NCBI RefSeq assembly: GCF_003254585.1
Contig: NZ_QJGZ01000040.1
Span: forward strand, 62,001 to 126,000
Origin: Flavobacterium sharifuzzamanii
GTDB taxonomy: Bacteria > Bacteroidota > Bacteroidia > Flavobacteriales > Flavobacteriaceae
Direction of reading: 5' to 3'
Length of the DNA: 64,000 nt
Numbering within the stretch: position 1 is the stretch's first letter; every line of letters starts with the position of its first letter. A model generated the notes under the pieces. It was given only the letters and a program-made list of their open reading frames with translations, ran no database searches and was not told the origin of the DNA. The position numbers and the translations under genes were made by a program. Of this stretch, positions 55,757-64,000 are shown one piece after another.

Positions 55757-56578
55757 TTAATTTTTAGTTTCTGATTTCTTAGCTTCTTCCTGTTTTTGCT
55801 CTTCTTGCTTTTGTTCGTCTTGCTTCTGTTGTTTTGCTTCTTGCTTCTCTTGTTTTTCTTTTTTAGCTTCTTCTTGTTTCTCTTTTCTTTCTTCTTGTTT
55901 CTCCTTTTTCTCTTTTTCTTTTTTCTTGAAGTAGCCTCTAAATAGGAAATTGCTTTTTGCTGCTTCCATGTTTTCACTAAAACCTTTTGTTCCCGTTTCC
56001 AGATTAGAAAGTGTATTCGAAACGCTATTAGCCATTTTATCATCTTTCACCAGTCTAGCTAAAGCGCCGTTTCCGTTGTTCATGCTGTGGCTGAAAATGG
56101 CTATTTCATCTGAGATCACGCCAATATTATCAACGCTTTTCTTCACGCTTTTCATAATATCGTACATTTCAATTCCGTCAACAGAAGCAATTTGACCATT
56201 CTCTTCGATTTCTTTTTTGGATTTGGCACCTGGCGAAATAGTCAGCACTTTGTCACCCATTAAACCATCTGAGCCTATACTGGCTGTGGCGTCGGTTTTA
56301 ATGAATTTTCGAACTTCTTCTTTCATAACCAAAACAACTCTTACAGTTGAATCGTTTTTCAACTGAATTTGTTCTACGGTTCCCACGTTGATTCCAGAGA
56401 AACGAACATTATTTCCAACTTCTAAACCGCTGACAGTTTTAAATTGAGAAGTGATATGAAAGGTTGATCCGAAAAGGTTTTGCTGCTTCCCGATAAAATA
56501 TACCGCCATTATAAAAAGCAGTAAACCGATCGTTACAAACATTCCTAATTTCCAAGTATATCCAGATTGCTTTTCCAT
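55757..56578 (-). CDS. MCE/MlaD-family lipid transport protein with charged tail
   Basis: This 273-residue protein has an N-terminal membrane anchor (about residues 10-28) and an MCE domain (about 38-115) with TVSGLEVGNNVRFSGINVGTV. A helical region follows. The last ~60 residues are almost only K, E and Q (KKEKEKKEKQEE...), a low-complexity coiled-coil-like tail. It is the substrate-binding part of an Mla-like ABC system with the ATPase and permease genes just upstream, and carries phospholipids between membranes. An antisense frame of the same tail is not a gene. Confidence 0.9.
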   Translation of the reverse strand: MEKQSGYTWKLGMFVTIGLLLFIMAVYFIGKQQNLFGSTFHITSQFKTVSGLEVGNNVRFSGINVGTVEQIQLKNDSTVRVVLVMKEEVRKFIKTDATASIGSDGLMGDKVLTISPGAKSKKEIEENGQIASVDGIEMYDIMKSVKKSVDNIGVISDEIAIFSHSMNNGNGALARLVKDDKMANSVSNTLSNLETGTKGFSENMEAAKSNFLFRGYFKKKEKEKKEKQEERKEKQEEAKKEKQEKQEAKQQKQDEQKQEEQKQEEAKKSETKN

Positions 56579-56600
56579 GATTTCTATTATTTATTTTGCT

Positions 56601-57380
56601 TTATTCAAAAAATGAGCGAACCCATTCGTCTTCGTCTTTTTCTAATTCTTCGTATGTGCCTTCGGCGTGAATTACACCATCTTTTAAAACTACAATTCGA
56701 TCGGCTGTCATTTTTGCGCAGGCCATATCGTGAGTGATAATAATCGAAGAGGTTTTTTGTTTGTGTTTAATGTCCAAAATCAATTCGCTGATTTCTCTAG
56801 ATGTTATTGTGTCTAAACCCGTTGTTGGTTCATCGTACAAAATGATTTCTGGTTTTAAAATTAAAGTTCGCGCCAAGCCAATTCTTTTTTTCATCCCACC
56901 CGAAAGTTCAGAAGGCATTTTGTCAATGGCATCGGCAAGTCCAACATTTTCTAGTGCTTCCATTACTTCATTTTCGACTTCTTGATTGCTCAAATCACGT
57001 TTGTGTTTGGTCAATGTAAAAGCGAGATTTTCTCTAACAGACATTGAATCGTAGAGTGCTCCACTTTGGAACAAAAACCCGATTCGGACTCTAATTTCAT
57101 TCAGCTCGCTTTTTGAAATATTAAGAACGTTTTCATCAAAAACTTTGATTTCGCCTTTGTCGGGCTCGATCAATCCAACGATACATTTTATGGTGACCGA
57201 TTTTCCAGAGCCTGAACGTCCTAAAACCACCAAATCTTCTCCTTTATTCAAAGTGAGATTTACGCCTTTTAAAACGGCATTATCTGTTCCAAAAGTTTTG
57301 TGCAGATCTTTAATCTCAATAATCGGAGTTAGATCTTTTTCTTTTGTTTTAGGTTCTTTATGTAATTTTTCCTTCATCAT
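56601..57380 (-). CDS. ABC transporter ATPase, MlaF-like
   Basis: This 259-residue ATPase has Walker A GRSGSGKS (about residues 55-62), signature LSGGMKKRIGLAR and Walker B LILYDEPTTGLD with the catalytic Glu. A His switch lies in IITHDM. It is the motor of the lipid transport operon. Its start lies 1 bp after the permease gene ends, and the MCE gene follows after 22 bp. Confidence 0.92.
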   Translation of the reverse strand: MMKEKLHKEPKTKEKDLTPIIEIKDLHKTFGTDNAVLKGVNLTLNKGEDLVVLGRSGSGKSVTIKCIVGLIEPDKGEIKVFDENVLNISKSELNEIRVRIGFLFQSGALYDSMSVRENLAFTLTKHKRDLSNQEVENEVMEALENVGLADAIDKMPSELSGGMKKRIGLARTLILKPEIILYDEPTTGLDTITSREISELILDIKHKQKTSSIIITHDMACAKMTADRIVVLKDGVIHAEGTYEELEKDEDEWVRSFFE

Positions 57381-57381
57381 T

Positions 57382-58140
57382 TTAAAAGAATAAATCGGTT
57401 ATTTGAACAGCAACCATATCAATTATAAAAATGCTTAATGATGCCGTAACTACGGCAGAATTTGCAGCTCGTCCTACGCTTTCTGTTCCATTAGAAGCAT
57501 TAAAGCCTTTAAAACAGCCAATGATCCCGATAAAAAATCCAAAGAAGAAAGTTTTAAGAGTGGCAGGAAGCAGATCTAGATATTCTAAGGATTGAACGAT
57601 CTGAGTTAAGAACCTGTAAAAATTGACATCTCCATGAATATTAATTCCCACATAACCGCCAATAATTCCGATGGCATCTGCAAAAAACACTAAAATGGGA
57701 ACCATCAAAGTGCAGGCTAAAACTCTGGTTACAACTAGATAGTTATACGGATTTATAGCCGAAACTTCCATGGCATCAATCTGTTCAGTCACTTTCATTG
57801 ATCCTAATTCGGCTCCAATTCCTGACGAAATTTTTCCTGCACAGATTAATGCTGTAATTACAGGAGCAATTTCTCTTATTAGCGAAAGCGCTACCATTCC
57901 CGGAAGCCAGGATTCTGCTCCAAATTTTACCAATGTCGGGCGCGATTGAAGCGTAAGCACCAAGCCCATAATAAAACCGGTAATAGCAACCAAAGGCAGA
58001 GATTTGTATCCAATAACATAACATTGTTTCAGGAACTCGCGAGTTTCATAAGGCGGAATAAAAACCTCCTTAAAAAACCTTTTGGCAAATATTGTGGTTT
58101 CTCCAATTTCGGCAAATGTATTTTTAATATCGAGAATCAA
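57382..58140 (-). CDS. ABC transporter permease, MlaE-like
   Basis: This 252-residue inner-membrane protein has five to six hydrophobic segments. The MlaE pattern is clear: SLPLVAITGFIMGLVLTLQS, LIREIAPVITALICAGKISS and GAELGSMKVTEQIDAMEV. It is the first gene of the minus-strand lipid transport operon (permease, ATPase, MCE protein). Confidence 0.92.
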   Translation of the reverse strand: MILDIKNTFAEIGETTIFAKRFFKEVFIPPYETREFLKQCYVIGYKSLPLVAITGFIMGLVLTLQSRPTLVKFGAESWLPGMVALSLIREIAPVITALICAGKISSGIGAELGSMKVTEQIDAMEVSAINPYNYLVVTRVLACTLMVPILVFFADAIGIIGGYVGINIHGDVNFYRFLTQIVQSLEYLDLLPATLKTFFFGFFIGIIGCFKGFNASNGTESVGRAANSAVVTASLSIFIIDMVAVQITDLFF

Positions 58141-58328
58141 AATTTTTGTTTTTAATGTGAATGATGTAAAATGAAAATCAATTATTTAACAGTTTTTTCA
58201 AATCGTTAAATTGTATAGGAAAGTTAGCTCAATACTTGTTAAAATGTATTACACAACTTTTTTTCAGCCTTATATAATTTTCATAAACTCACAATAATTA
58301 AAGCAAATTGACGTTTTTGGGCGAAACA

Positions 58329-58360
58329 AAAAATCCCTTTCATTAAGAAAGGGATTTTCA
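58329..58360 (-). terminator. Terminator after the glycosyltransferase gene
   Basis: AAAATCCCTTTC (58330-58341) pairs with GAAAGGGATTTT (58347-58358) across five bases, with T run on the minus strand. It lies about 45 bp after the stop. Confidence 0.85.
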
Positions 58361-58403
58361 GGGTTTAAAAAATGAAGTATTTGGTTAGCTTCAATTTCTC
58401 TTC

Positions 58404-60674
58404 TTATAAATTTATGGCAATACCGCTTCGAGATTTCATTAACGGAATAACGCGCGATTGTGATATAGCTAATTTTTCCATTAATAATCTTGCAGTTAAG
58501 TAACAAACAGTAGATTCTGCGCCTTGATTTAAGTTGATATTATTTTTCTCCAGTCCGTCGTAACCGCCACCGCTTACAGGATTATACATAATTTGATTTA
58601 AATGATTTTTGCCTAAAAACCAGTTAAAAGCGGCTCTCATTTTCTTTTTGTATTCTGAGTTTTTAAAAGCATTGTAAAAAGTGTTTAATGTCTGAATGGT
58701 ATAAGTGACATCAATTGGCTGCTCGCCATATTCATGTGGCTCAGAACCTTTATGATGCCAGCTTTGGTTCGAAATGGCTTTGAAAGTTCCTTCTTTGAAA
58801 GTTTTAGAAATTAGGAAATCTAAAGAATCTAATGCTACTTTTTTGTACACTGGTTTATTGGTAATTAAGTAAGCATAGAGCATTGATTCTGGCAAAATGC
58901 CGTTTCCGTAAGTCAAATAATTTTCAAACCATTGCCAGTCTTCTGTTGCAGTGTCTTCATAATTTGCAAGAAGTTTAGCATTTAGCTTATTGATAATTGC
59001 CGCAACGTATAAATTTGGAATGGTTGAATGGTATAAATACAATCCTTTTGTAGCAAAGCCAATTGAACGAGGCGACTGAATGTTTTCTGCCCATTTTAAG
59101 GTGTTTAATAAACATCTTGTTGCTTTTTTGGTAATCGCTTCTGGGAGAATATCAGACATAGAAACCACAGTTCCTAAAGCCCAAATGGCTCTTGCATTTG
59201 AATCTTCTAGATTTACTTCGGCATTTTGCTCAATATGTTCGCGGTTTTCTTGATCGACATAATTGATAAAATCTCCTTTTGGTTTCTGACAGCGTTGAAT
59301 GAAATCTAAATAGATTAAAATATAAGCGAGATCATCTTTGTCTTGAGTAAGTTTATAATGCATGCAAAACGCTATCAAAGCTCTTGCATTATCGTCTAAA
59401 GTATAGCCTGAATCTAAATCTGGAATAGAAATTTTGCTGAACTGAATAATTCCCAATTCGGTTGTTAGTTTTTTGATATGTTTTAACTGAATAGGAGGAT
59501 AGCTGTATTTGATCTCTGATGGATTTTTAATCAGGTTTTTATAAGTATTCATTTGAGTAATTCCAACATTTTCCCAAGATGAAGCTCTCATTTTGGTAAA
59601 TGAATTGATTCCCATTTCGTGTCTTAAATTTTCATCTTCAATCAATTTAATTGCCGCTGCAGCAAATTGATCAGAATCTCCAATATCACATAAAATTCCA
59701 GAATCTGGAGTTAATACTTCTCTCGTATGCGGAATTTTAGATGCCACAATCGGACATGCACAGCTCATGGCGTAAGCAAATGTGCCGCTTACAGCCTGAT
59801 TAGGATCTTTTGAGGTAAACATGTAAATGTCTGTAGCTTTTAAATATTCTAAAAGCTCATTGGTATCTAAATATTGATTGATAAAGCGAACATTATCCTG
59901 AAGATTTAATTCTTTTACCAAACCTTCCAATTTATCTCGATATGCATCAACGCCGTCCTTAATTAAATTTGGATGTGTTTTTCCTATAATGAGATATAAA
60001 GCATTTGGCGCTTTTTTGATAATTTTTGGTAAAGCCTGTAAGCCTGTTTCTATATTTTTTCCTTCACCCAAAAGCCCGAAAGTAGAAAACACTAATCTGT
60101 CTTCAATGTTTAATTTTTCTTTTGCTTGTTGTGGAGTTTCATATATTACAATGTGAGTTCCATGAGGTACGCAAGTAATTATTTTTTCATTGATATCGTA
60201 GTCGTTAATTAGAATTTCTTTGGATTTATTAGTCATTACAAAAACCGAATTGCTATAGCTTAACAGCAGTCTCACAAAGGTTCTCAATTCGTCATTCGGA
60301 TTCGGAATTACGCTGTGAAACGTAAATGTAACGGGTGTTTTAATAGCGTTTAGAAAATCTAAAAGGTAATCTCCGTAATTTCCTGAAAACAAACCAAATT
60401 CATGCTGAATATGAACTAATTTGACAGTTTCATCCTGATTAATTTCCTCGGCTACTTTAGCATATTCTGCTCTATTTTTTGTGTTTAAGGTAAAAGCTTG
60501 CGTTGGTTCTTCAATAGGTTCTGTAACCAATTCGCATATTTCACATTTAATAGATTTACCGTAAACATCTGTAATTCCTTTGATGGTATCTTGCGTATAA
60601 GTTGCTATGCCGCATTGCGTAGGCGGAAAAGTAGATAAAAAAACTATTTTTGATTTATTTGATATTGTTTTCAT
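58404..60674 (-). CDS. GT4-type glycosyltransferase with C-terminal helical domain
   Basis: In this 756-residue cytoplasmic protein, residues 1-395 form a GT-B glycosyltransferase. The N-terminal loop is PPTQCGIATYTQ, followed by HIQHEFGLFSGNYGDYLL, VPHGTH, FGLLGEGKNIETGLQALP and SGTFAYAMSCACPIVAS. Residues ~400-750 form an all-helical (alpha/alpha)6-like domain (LDDNARALIAF, SRAIW-like repeats). The start overlaps the 3' end of a GH130 remnant, so this once followed a mannoside phosphorylase gene and may handle beta-mannose-containing glycans. This role is inferred. Confidence 0.88.
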   Translation of the reverse strand: MKTISNKSKIVFLSTFPPTQCGIATYTQDTIKGITDVYGKSIKCEICELVTEPIEEPTQAFTLNTKNRAEYAKVAEEINQDETVKLVHIQHEFGLFSGNYGDYLLDFLNAIKTPVTFTFHSVIPNPNDELRTFVRLLLSYSNSVFVMTNKSKEILINDYDINEKIITCVPHGTHIVIYETPQQAKEKLNIEDRLVFSTFGLLGEGKNIETGLQALPKIIKKAPNALYLIIGKTHPNLIKDGVDAYRDKLEGLVKELNLQDNVRFINQYLDTNELLEYLKATDIYMFTSKDPNQAVSGTFAYAMSCACPIVASKIPHTREVLTPDSGILCDIGDSDQFAAAAIKLIEDENLRHEMGINSFTKMRASSWENVGITQMNTYKNLIKNPSEIKYSYPPIQLKHIKKLTTELGIIQFSKISIPDLDSGYTLDDNARALIAFCMHYKLTQDKDDLAYILIYLDFIQRCQKPKGDFINYVDQENREHIEQNAEVNLEDSNARAIWALGTVVSMSDILPEAITKKATRCLLNTLKWAENIQSPRSIGFATKGLYLYHSTIPNLYVAAIINKLNAKLLANYEDTATEDWQWFENYLTYGNGILPESMLYAYLITNKPVYKKVALDSLDFLISKTFKEGTFKAISNQSWHHKGSEPHEYGEQPIDVTYTIQTLNTFYNAFKNSEYKKKMRAAFNWFLGKNHLNQIMYNPVSGGGYDGLEKNNINLNQGAESTVCYLTARLLMEKLAISQSRVIPLMKSRSGIAINL

Positions 60675-60828
60675 GAGGATTCTTTTTTAGCTCGATTAAT
60701 AACTCGTTCAGGTTCAAAGATGCCACCGCAATCTTATCATCGGTAGCGCCATAATAAATATATAGTTGGTCATCAAAAATGGCAATTCCTGTTAGGGAAA
60801 CCCTATAATTGAGATAGCCATGTCTTTC
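60655..60828 (-). pseudogene. 3' remnant of a GH130 glycoside phosphorylase gene
   Basis: On the minus strand an open stretch codes for ...LTGIAIFDDQLYIYYGATDD, then KIAVASLNLNELLIEL and ends NIK-stop inside the glycosyltransferase start. This is the typical C-terminus of GH130 beta-mannoside phosphorylases/hydrolases (YYGAAD-IGVA-LDELL). Upstream of HGYLNYRV the frame meets a stop, and the expected ~300 residues are absent. So the gene is truncated, and the DNA before it (60841-61063) is non-coding. Confidence 0.7.
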
Positions 60829-61063
60829 CTATCATTATGCTAATAAATTTTATTTAAAATTACTTTGAGATAAAAGCGACGATTAATTCAATCCACTAAA
60901 AAATTAACTCAAAAGCATAAACATGGTAATTCTGTAAGGCTGTTAAGTAATAATGAAAAGGGCATGTAGTCTAGTTTTTTTGAAGGTTCATAGGTTCAAA
61001 GTTGCAAAGGCTCAAAGTCTTTAACCTTTGCACCTTTTAGCCTTTGTTCCTTTGCACCTTATC
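60829..61063. repeat. Non-coding stretch with 'aaggttcaaagg' repeat
   Basis: The first ~130 bp show nothing recognisable. From 60978 on, 'gaaggttcataggttcaaag' and 'tgcaaagg' are mirrored by 'cctttgcacc' and 'cctttgttcctttgcacc', an inverted repeat of the family seen at 50970-51095. Confidence 0.6.
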
Positions 61064-61531
61064 TCAGTACCATTTTGCGTAATATTTTCGTGTTATAAAA
61101 GCTATCGGAATTCCGACACAGCAGATAACAATCAATATGGAAAGCAAAAGAGGAAAATCTAGTTTTTTTTCAGGTAAAACTGGAAATACAATCGGCAACA
61201 CAACAAGGTTCATTACAACCCAAATAAAGAAACCATAAGAAACTCCCGAGAGTAATGTGTTGATTTTAAAAAAGGGGATATAAGGAAAAATTTTAAAATA
61301 AAACCAAGCAAAAATAAAAGCAATTAAGAAATGAAGTCCCAAACCCGCAAAAGTCATTTCTGGTCCGCCTGCATATGCTTCTTTTTTAAAAATTCCGCTT
61401 GCAATAGATTGCAAAATTTTTTCGGCTGTTGTTTTATGAAGTATTACAGCATAAACTATAATAGCAGCAGCAATGTCTAATGTTCCTGCAACTAAACCTG
61501 ATGAAACAATGGTCCTAACTTTTGATCTCAT
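61064..61531 (-). CDS. Hypothetical four-segment membrane protein (YagU/DUF1440-like)
   Basis: This 155-residue protein has about four membrane segments (GLVAGTLDIAAAIIVYAVI, FAGLGLHFLIAFIFAWFYF, GVSYGFFIWVVMNLVVLPIV, LLLSILIVICCVGIPIAFI). The pattern resembles YagU/DUF1440 proteins, but the resemblance is weak. The function is unknown. A DinB gene lies 24 bp upstream on the same strand. Confidence 0.65.
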   Translation of the reverse strand: MRSKVRTIVSSGLVAGTLDIAAAIIVYAVILHKTTAEKILQSIASGIFKKEAYAGGPEMTFAGLGLHFLIAFIFAWFYFKIFPYIPFFKINTLLSGVSYGFFIWVVMNLVVLPIVFPVLPEKKLDFPLLLSILIVICCVGIPIAFITRKYYAKWY

Positions 61532-61555
61532 AAAAATAGTTTTAATTATACTGAT

Positions 61556-62065
61556 CTATTGTTTTTTGATATGCTCGTAAATCGATTGTAGCTGGCGTGT
61601 ATGTCTCTGTGTGTGCACAATGGCAAAATGAAGCCATTCATAAATGGTAAAATGTTCAAATCCTGGTATTTTAGCATCCGTGCACGTTAGTGTCAAATCG
61701 TAAGTTTCTGCGGCTTCAAATAAATCATTTTGTATTTTTTTGACAGAAGCCAGCAGTGTGCCTTTTTCATACTCGATAGCAGGAGGTTTTATGTTTTCGG
61801 GTGATTGGTATTTGGTAGTATAATCTAAAAAGATAGCATCGAGTCCTTTTACGTTTTCGTCAGGTTTTCTAGTTGTTTTTTCTGTTTTCCCTGCAAAGAG
61901 CATTGTTAGACCTGAGTAAGCAAGAATGATATGCTGTACAGTTTGTCCGGCTGTCCAGCTTCCTTCAAATGGAACAACATTGATTTCTTCTTTTGAAAAA
62001 GAGGAAATTAAGTCGCCAAATTTATCGTAGGTTTCCAGTAAGGTATTTTGAATAGCACTCTTCAT
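61556..62065 (-). CDS. DinB-like four-helix metal-binding protein
   Basis: This 169-residue DinB/YfiT-like fold protein has SWTAGQTVQHIILAYSG in helix 2, carrying the first metal His. The C-terminal EWLHFAIVHTQRHTRQL carries the other His residues. Members bind a divalent metal and include thiol-dependent S-transferases; the substrate is unknown. It probably shares an operon with the membrane protein gene downstream. Confidence 0.85.
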   Translation of the reverse strand: MKSAIQNTLLETYDKFGDLISSFSKEEINVVPFEGSWTAGQTVQHIILAYSGLTMLFAGKTEKTTRKPDENVKGLDAIFLDYTTKYQSPENIKPPAIEYEKGTLLASVKKIQNDLFEAAETYDLTLTCTDAKIPGFEHFTIYEWLHFAIVHTQRHTRQLQSIYEHIKKQ

Positions 62066-62245
62066 TTTTTTAATTTTAGAAATTGAAAACTCGACAGTAG
62101 ATCTTTACCGATTGGTTAAAGAAAAACCTCAGTATATTAAATCTGTGAAATTAAATTTATAGAATTAGGGGAAATGATACTCCTTCAAATATACAATAAA
62201 AAATATTAAAAAGCTATAAATCAGATATTTGAGAAGTGTTAATTT

Positions 62246-62458
62246 TTAAGGAAGCGCCTCGCAGAAGTAACCGTGCGAATTTAAAATGGCGATAATTTTT
62301 GTATTCGAAATAGCGGGCGCATGAATACGGAGGATTTTGTCGCAATCTTCTAAATCGAAGTTGATCGAGCTATTTGGAAAATGCTCAAGAAGCTTCTCAA
62401 TGATAACTTGACATTGAGATTCTTCTTGAACATTTGTTTTAAAAACTTCAATAATCAT
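62246..62458 (-). CDS. Small HMA-like fold protein without metal Cys (70 residues)
   Basis: The pattern of strands and helices (MIIEVFKTNVQEESQCQVII... HGYFCEALP) resembles heavy-metal-associated domains, but the CxxC loop is absent (NVQEES instead). It ends 14 bp behind the DoxX-like gene on the same strand, so the two are probably cotranscribed. A metal role is unlikely; the function is unknown. Confidence 0.65.
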   Translation of the reverse strand: MIIEVFKTNVQEESQCQVIIEKLLEHFPNSSINFDLEDCDKILRIHAPAISNTKIIAILNSHGYFCEALP

Positions 62459-62471
62459 AAAGTTTTGATTT

Positions 62472-62852
62472 TTAGAGTGCTATGTTTTTATAACGCTGTA
62501 TTTTATGATATGTTACATACGAAACAATTAATATCGCTAAAATGATTAATGGAAAGAAGCCTTGAAAACCAATTCCGTCAACCGCAAAATGGCTTATTGA
62601 GGCAAAAATAAAATCGAATGCAAATCCTGCATAAGCCCATTCTTTGATTTTTCCAGGTACTTGCGGAATAATTAAGGCTAAAACACCTAGGATTTTAAAC
62701 ACGACTAATGCATTTCCGAAATATTCAGGATAGCCAAGATGTTTGATTCCTTCTTTGGCTAATTCAGTTTGAGAAGTTAATGCCGGCATAACACCTTCAA
62801 ATAAAAAAATTAAAATAGTAGTAGTCCAGAAAATGATTTTGGTTGTCTTCAT
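62472..62852 (-). CDS. DoxX-like membrane protein
   Basis: This 126-residue protein has four hydrophobic segments, with the DoxX-like stretch LGYPEYFGNALVVFKILGVLALIIP and WAYAGFAFDFIFASISHF. Members of this family are integral membrane proteins of unclear role, often linked with oxidoreductases. It is followed by the 70-residue gene. Confidence 0.8.
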   Translation of the reverse strand: MKTTKIIFWTTTILIFLFEGVMPALTSQTELAKEGIKHLGYPEYFGNALVVFKILGVLALIIPQVPGKIKEWAYAGFAFDFIFASISHFAVDGIGFQGFFPLIILAILIVSYVTYHKIQRYKNIAL

Positions 62853-63032
62853 TGGGTATTTGTTTTAAAAGATTATTAGTTAATGTATTACAAATGTACT
62901 ATTCTTATTTTTTCATGAAATACCTATTTATGACTATTTTGGGGGCATTTGGGACAAGATTTTGATTTTAGATTTTTATAAGTAAAGGAACAAGGGCTTT
63001 TTTTTTGAGTTTTAGTTTTTACACATAAAGTA

Positions 63033-63133
63033 TGTCATCCTGACGAAGGAAGGATCACACAAGTAACTCTACAAAGATTAACGGAATAACTTTGCGGAAT
63101 TTCTTGCGTGATCCTTCCTTCGTCAGGATGACA
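63033..63133. repeat. Dispersed inverted repeat 'gtcatcctgacgaagg' with 31-bp arms
   Basis: The left arm 63033-63063 pairs with the right arm 63103-63133 with one mismatch (G-T). The loop is 39 bases. It stands alone in the 306-bp gap before the GNAT gene; nothing else is seen there apart from a -7-like TA-rich stretch. Confidence 0.85.
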
Positions 63134-63158
63134 AAAAAATGCTAGAGGATTTAAAATT

Positions 63159-63890
63159 TTACGCCAATTGGTAATTCGTAATCGTAAACAAATCCTCAAA
63201 ACCTAACCTCGTATAAATGCCTTTTCCTAAGGCAGAAGCTTGTAGTTGAGCATATTCACAATTGGCATCAATGGCTTCGTTGATGGCAAATTTCATGATT
63301 TCTTCTGCAAAACCTTTTTTTCGCATTTCAGGAATAACGCCAACACCATGAATTCCCATTATATTTTGGGTTTGAAAAAGAGTCAATGTTCCAATTGCCT
63401 TTCCTTCAAAATGAACCAGAAAAAACTTTGCATTTTGGTAATTATGAATCAAGGTTTCTTTGCTAATTACATAATTGAAAGATAACGGATAAATATCAGA
63501 CCACGTTTTAGCATCTTCTTCATTTAAAACTCGTTTAAAAGTCAGATTGTTTTGAAGTGTAAACTTTTGATCTAGTTTTAATGCCATAGCCGCAAGTTGA
63601 TTGCGAATGGAAAAACCATTTTTTTCAAAAATTTCATTTGAATTGCTTCCAAAGATATCCCAATAGGGAACAACCAATCCTGAATTCTTTTCAATAGTTT
63701 TTTGAATCTTCGGAAGATCTTCTTCAGTAATATCTTCTCTGAACCATAATCTATTTGGCCAGCCAGAGTCTTTGATTTGAGAAAATTCTAAAAATTCATT
63801 TTGATGATAGGAAAGGAGCGGAGTGGCAACGGTTTTCCAAAGAGTAGTTAAATTATCTATATTGTCTTTGATGAGATTTATATGGTTCAT
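63159..63890 (-). CDS. GNAT-family N-acetyltransferase
   Basis: This 243-residue protein has a C-terminal GNAT domain (about residues 110-243). The acetyl-CoA loop is RKKGFA in GVGVIPEMRKKGFAEEIMKF, and the end GKGIYTRLGFEDLF is typical. The N-terminal half has a separate alpha/beta pattern, possibly a degenerate GNAT. The substrate is unknown. It is a single gene. Confidence 0.85.
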   Translation of the reverse strand: MNHINLIKDNIDNLTTLWKTVATPLLSYHQNEFLEFSQIKDSGWPNRLWFREDITEEDLPKIQKTIEKNSGLVVPYWDIFGSNSNEIFEKNGFSIRNQLAAMALKLDQKFTLQNNLTFKRVLNEEDAKTWSDIYPLSFNYVISKETLIHNYQNAKFFLVHFEGKAIGTLTLFQTQNIMGIHGVGVIPEMRKKGFAEEIMKFAINEAIDANCEYAQLQASALGKGIYTRLGFEDLFTITNYQLA

Positions 63891-64000
63891 TGTGTTTGAT
63901 GAATTAATAATTATAAGGCAAAGATAAATTCAGTTTTTCAGGAAAACCTTTACATATGTTGATTTACAAATCTTTTTCCAGACTTTTCCTGATTCGGCTT

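Noticed and set aside
55705..56043. Minus-strand frame of 112 residues, very rich in K and R
   Set aside because: It overlaps the MCE gene in another frame of the same strand; its composition comes from the repetitive K/E/Q codons of that gene's tail.
62246..62458. Copper chaperone (heavy-metal-associated domain)
   Set aside because: The fold pattern is similar, but the CxxC metal-binding loop is missing.

Overview
The window looks like a chromosomal segment of a Flavobacterium-type bacterium (Bacteroidota, Flavobacteriaceae). The DNA is AT-rich. There are two SusC/SusD outer-membrane uptake pairs, promoters of the Bacteroidota form (TTG, a gap of about 19, TAnnTTTG), A-rich sequence instead of Shine-Dalgarno sites before starts, KTSC, DUF6526 and YchJ-like proteins, and many intergenic inverted repeats (the 'aaaggttcaaagg', 'gcgctaaggattacgcaaag' and 'gtcatcctgacgaagg' types).

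Region 1 (1-16.7 kb) begins with the end of a DHA2-type MFS exporter. A polysaccharide utilization region follows: two formylglycine-type sulfatases, an approximately 1 kb AT-rich regulatory gap, a SusC/SusD pair, an SGNH esterase, a CE6-type acetyl esterase and a GH115 alpha-glucuronidase. This set fits an acetylated, glucuronic-acid-substituted xylan-like glycan, perhaps a sulfated one. The CE6 gene is followed by a broken CE1 esterase fragment. A 14-bp tandem duplication explains the loss of frame, so the ancestor was probably a CE6-CE1 fusion. CG-centred palindromes before susC suggest a LacI-family regulator.

Region 2 (16.9-30.4 kb) is mostly housekeeping and accessory genes. It holds a two-gene trans-3-hydroxy-L-proline pathway, tRNA-Tyr with a clear promoter and terminator, a TlpA-like thiol-disulfide protein cut by an in-frame TGA, small hypothetical proteins, a VWA/MoxR pair, an EamA transporter, a glutamate dehydrogenase preceded by two short Cys-containing reading frames and a terminator-like hairpin, and a sterol-desaturase-family protein.

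Region 3 (30.6-42.3 kb) is a second polysaccharide locus. A divergent TPR/transmembrane/HTH regulator (SusR/DUF6377-like) faces two secreted accessory proteins, SusC, SusD, a GH71/GH99-like enzyme and a GH97 alpha-glucosidase-like enzyme. An alpha-glucan or alpha-linked oligosaccharide is the likely substrate.

Region 4 (42.6-64 kb) holds a MarR/MATE efflux operon with two matching operators, a structured RNA-like element near 45.9-46.0 kb, a hypoxanthine-DNA glycosylase, an AraC regulator, and a MarR-GNAT fusion with tandem palindromes at its promoter. An MCE/Mla-type lipid transport operon (permease, ATPase, MCE protein) comes next, followed on the same strand by AsmA-like, iron-permease-family and FAD-oxidoreductase genes. 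After these are a GT4-type glycosyltransferase overlapping the 3' remnant of a GH130 gene, and small membrane, DinB, DoxX and GNAT genes. No phage, IS transposase or CRISPR array is visible. The strongest leads are the decayed CE6-CE1 gene, the leader region of the glutamate dehydrogenase, the 45.9 kb RNA-like element, the paired operators and the interrupted TlpA gene.
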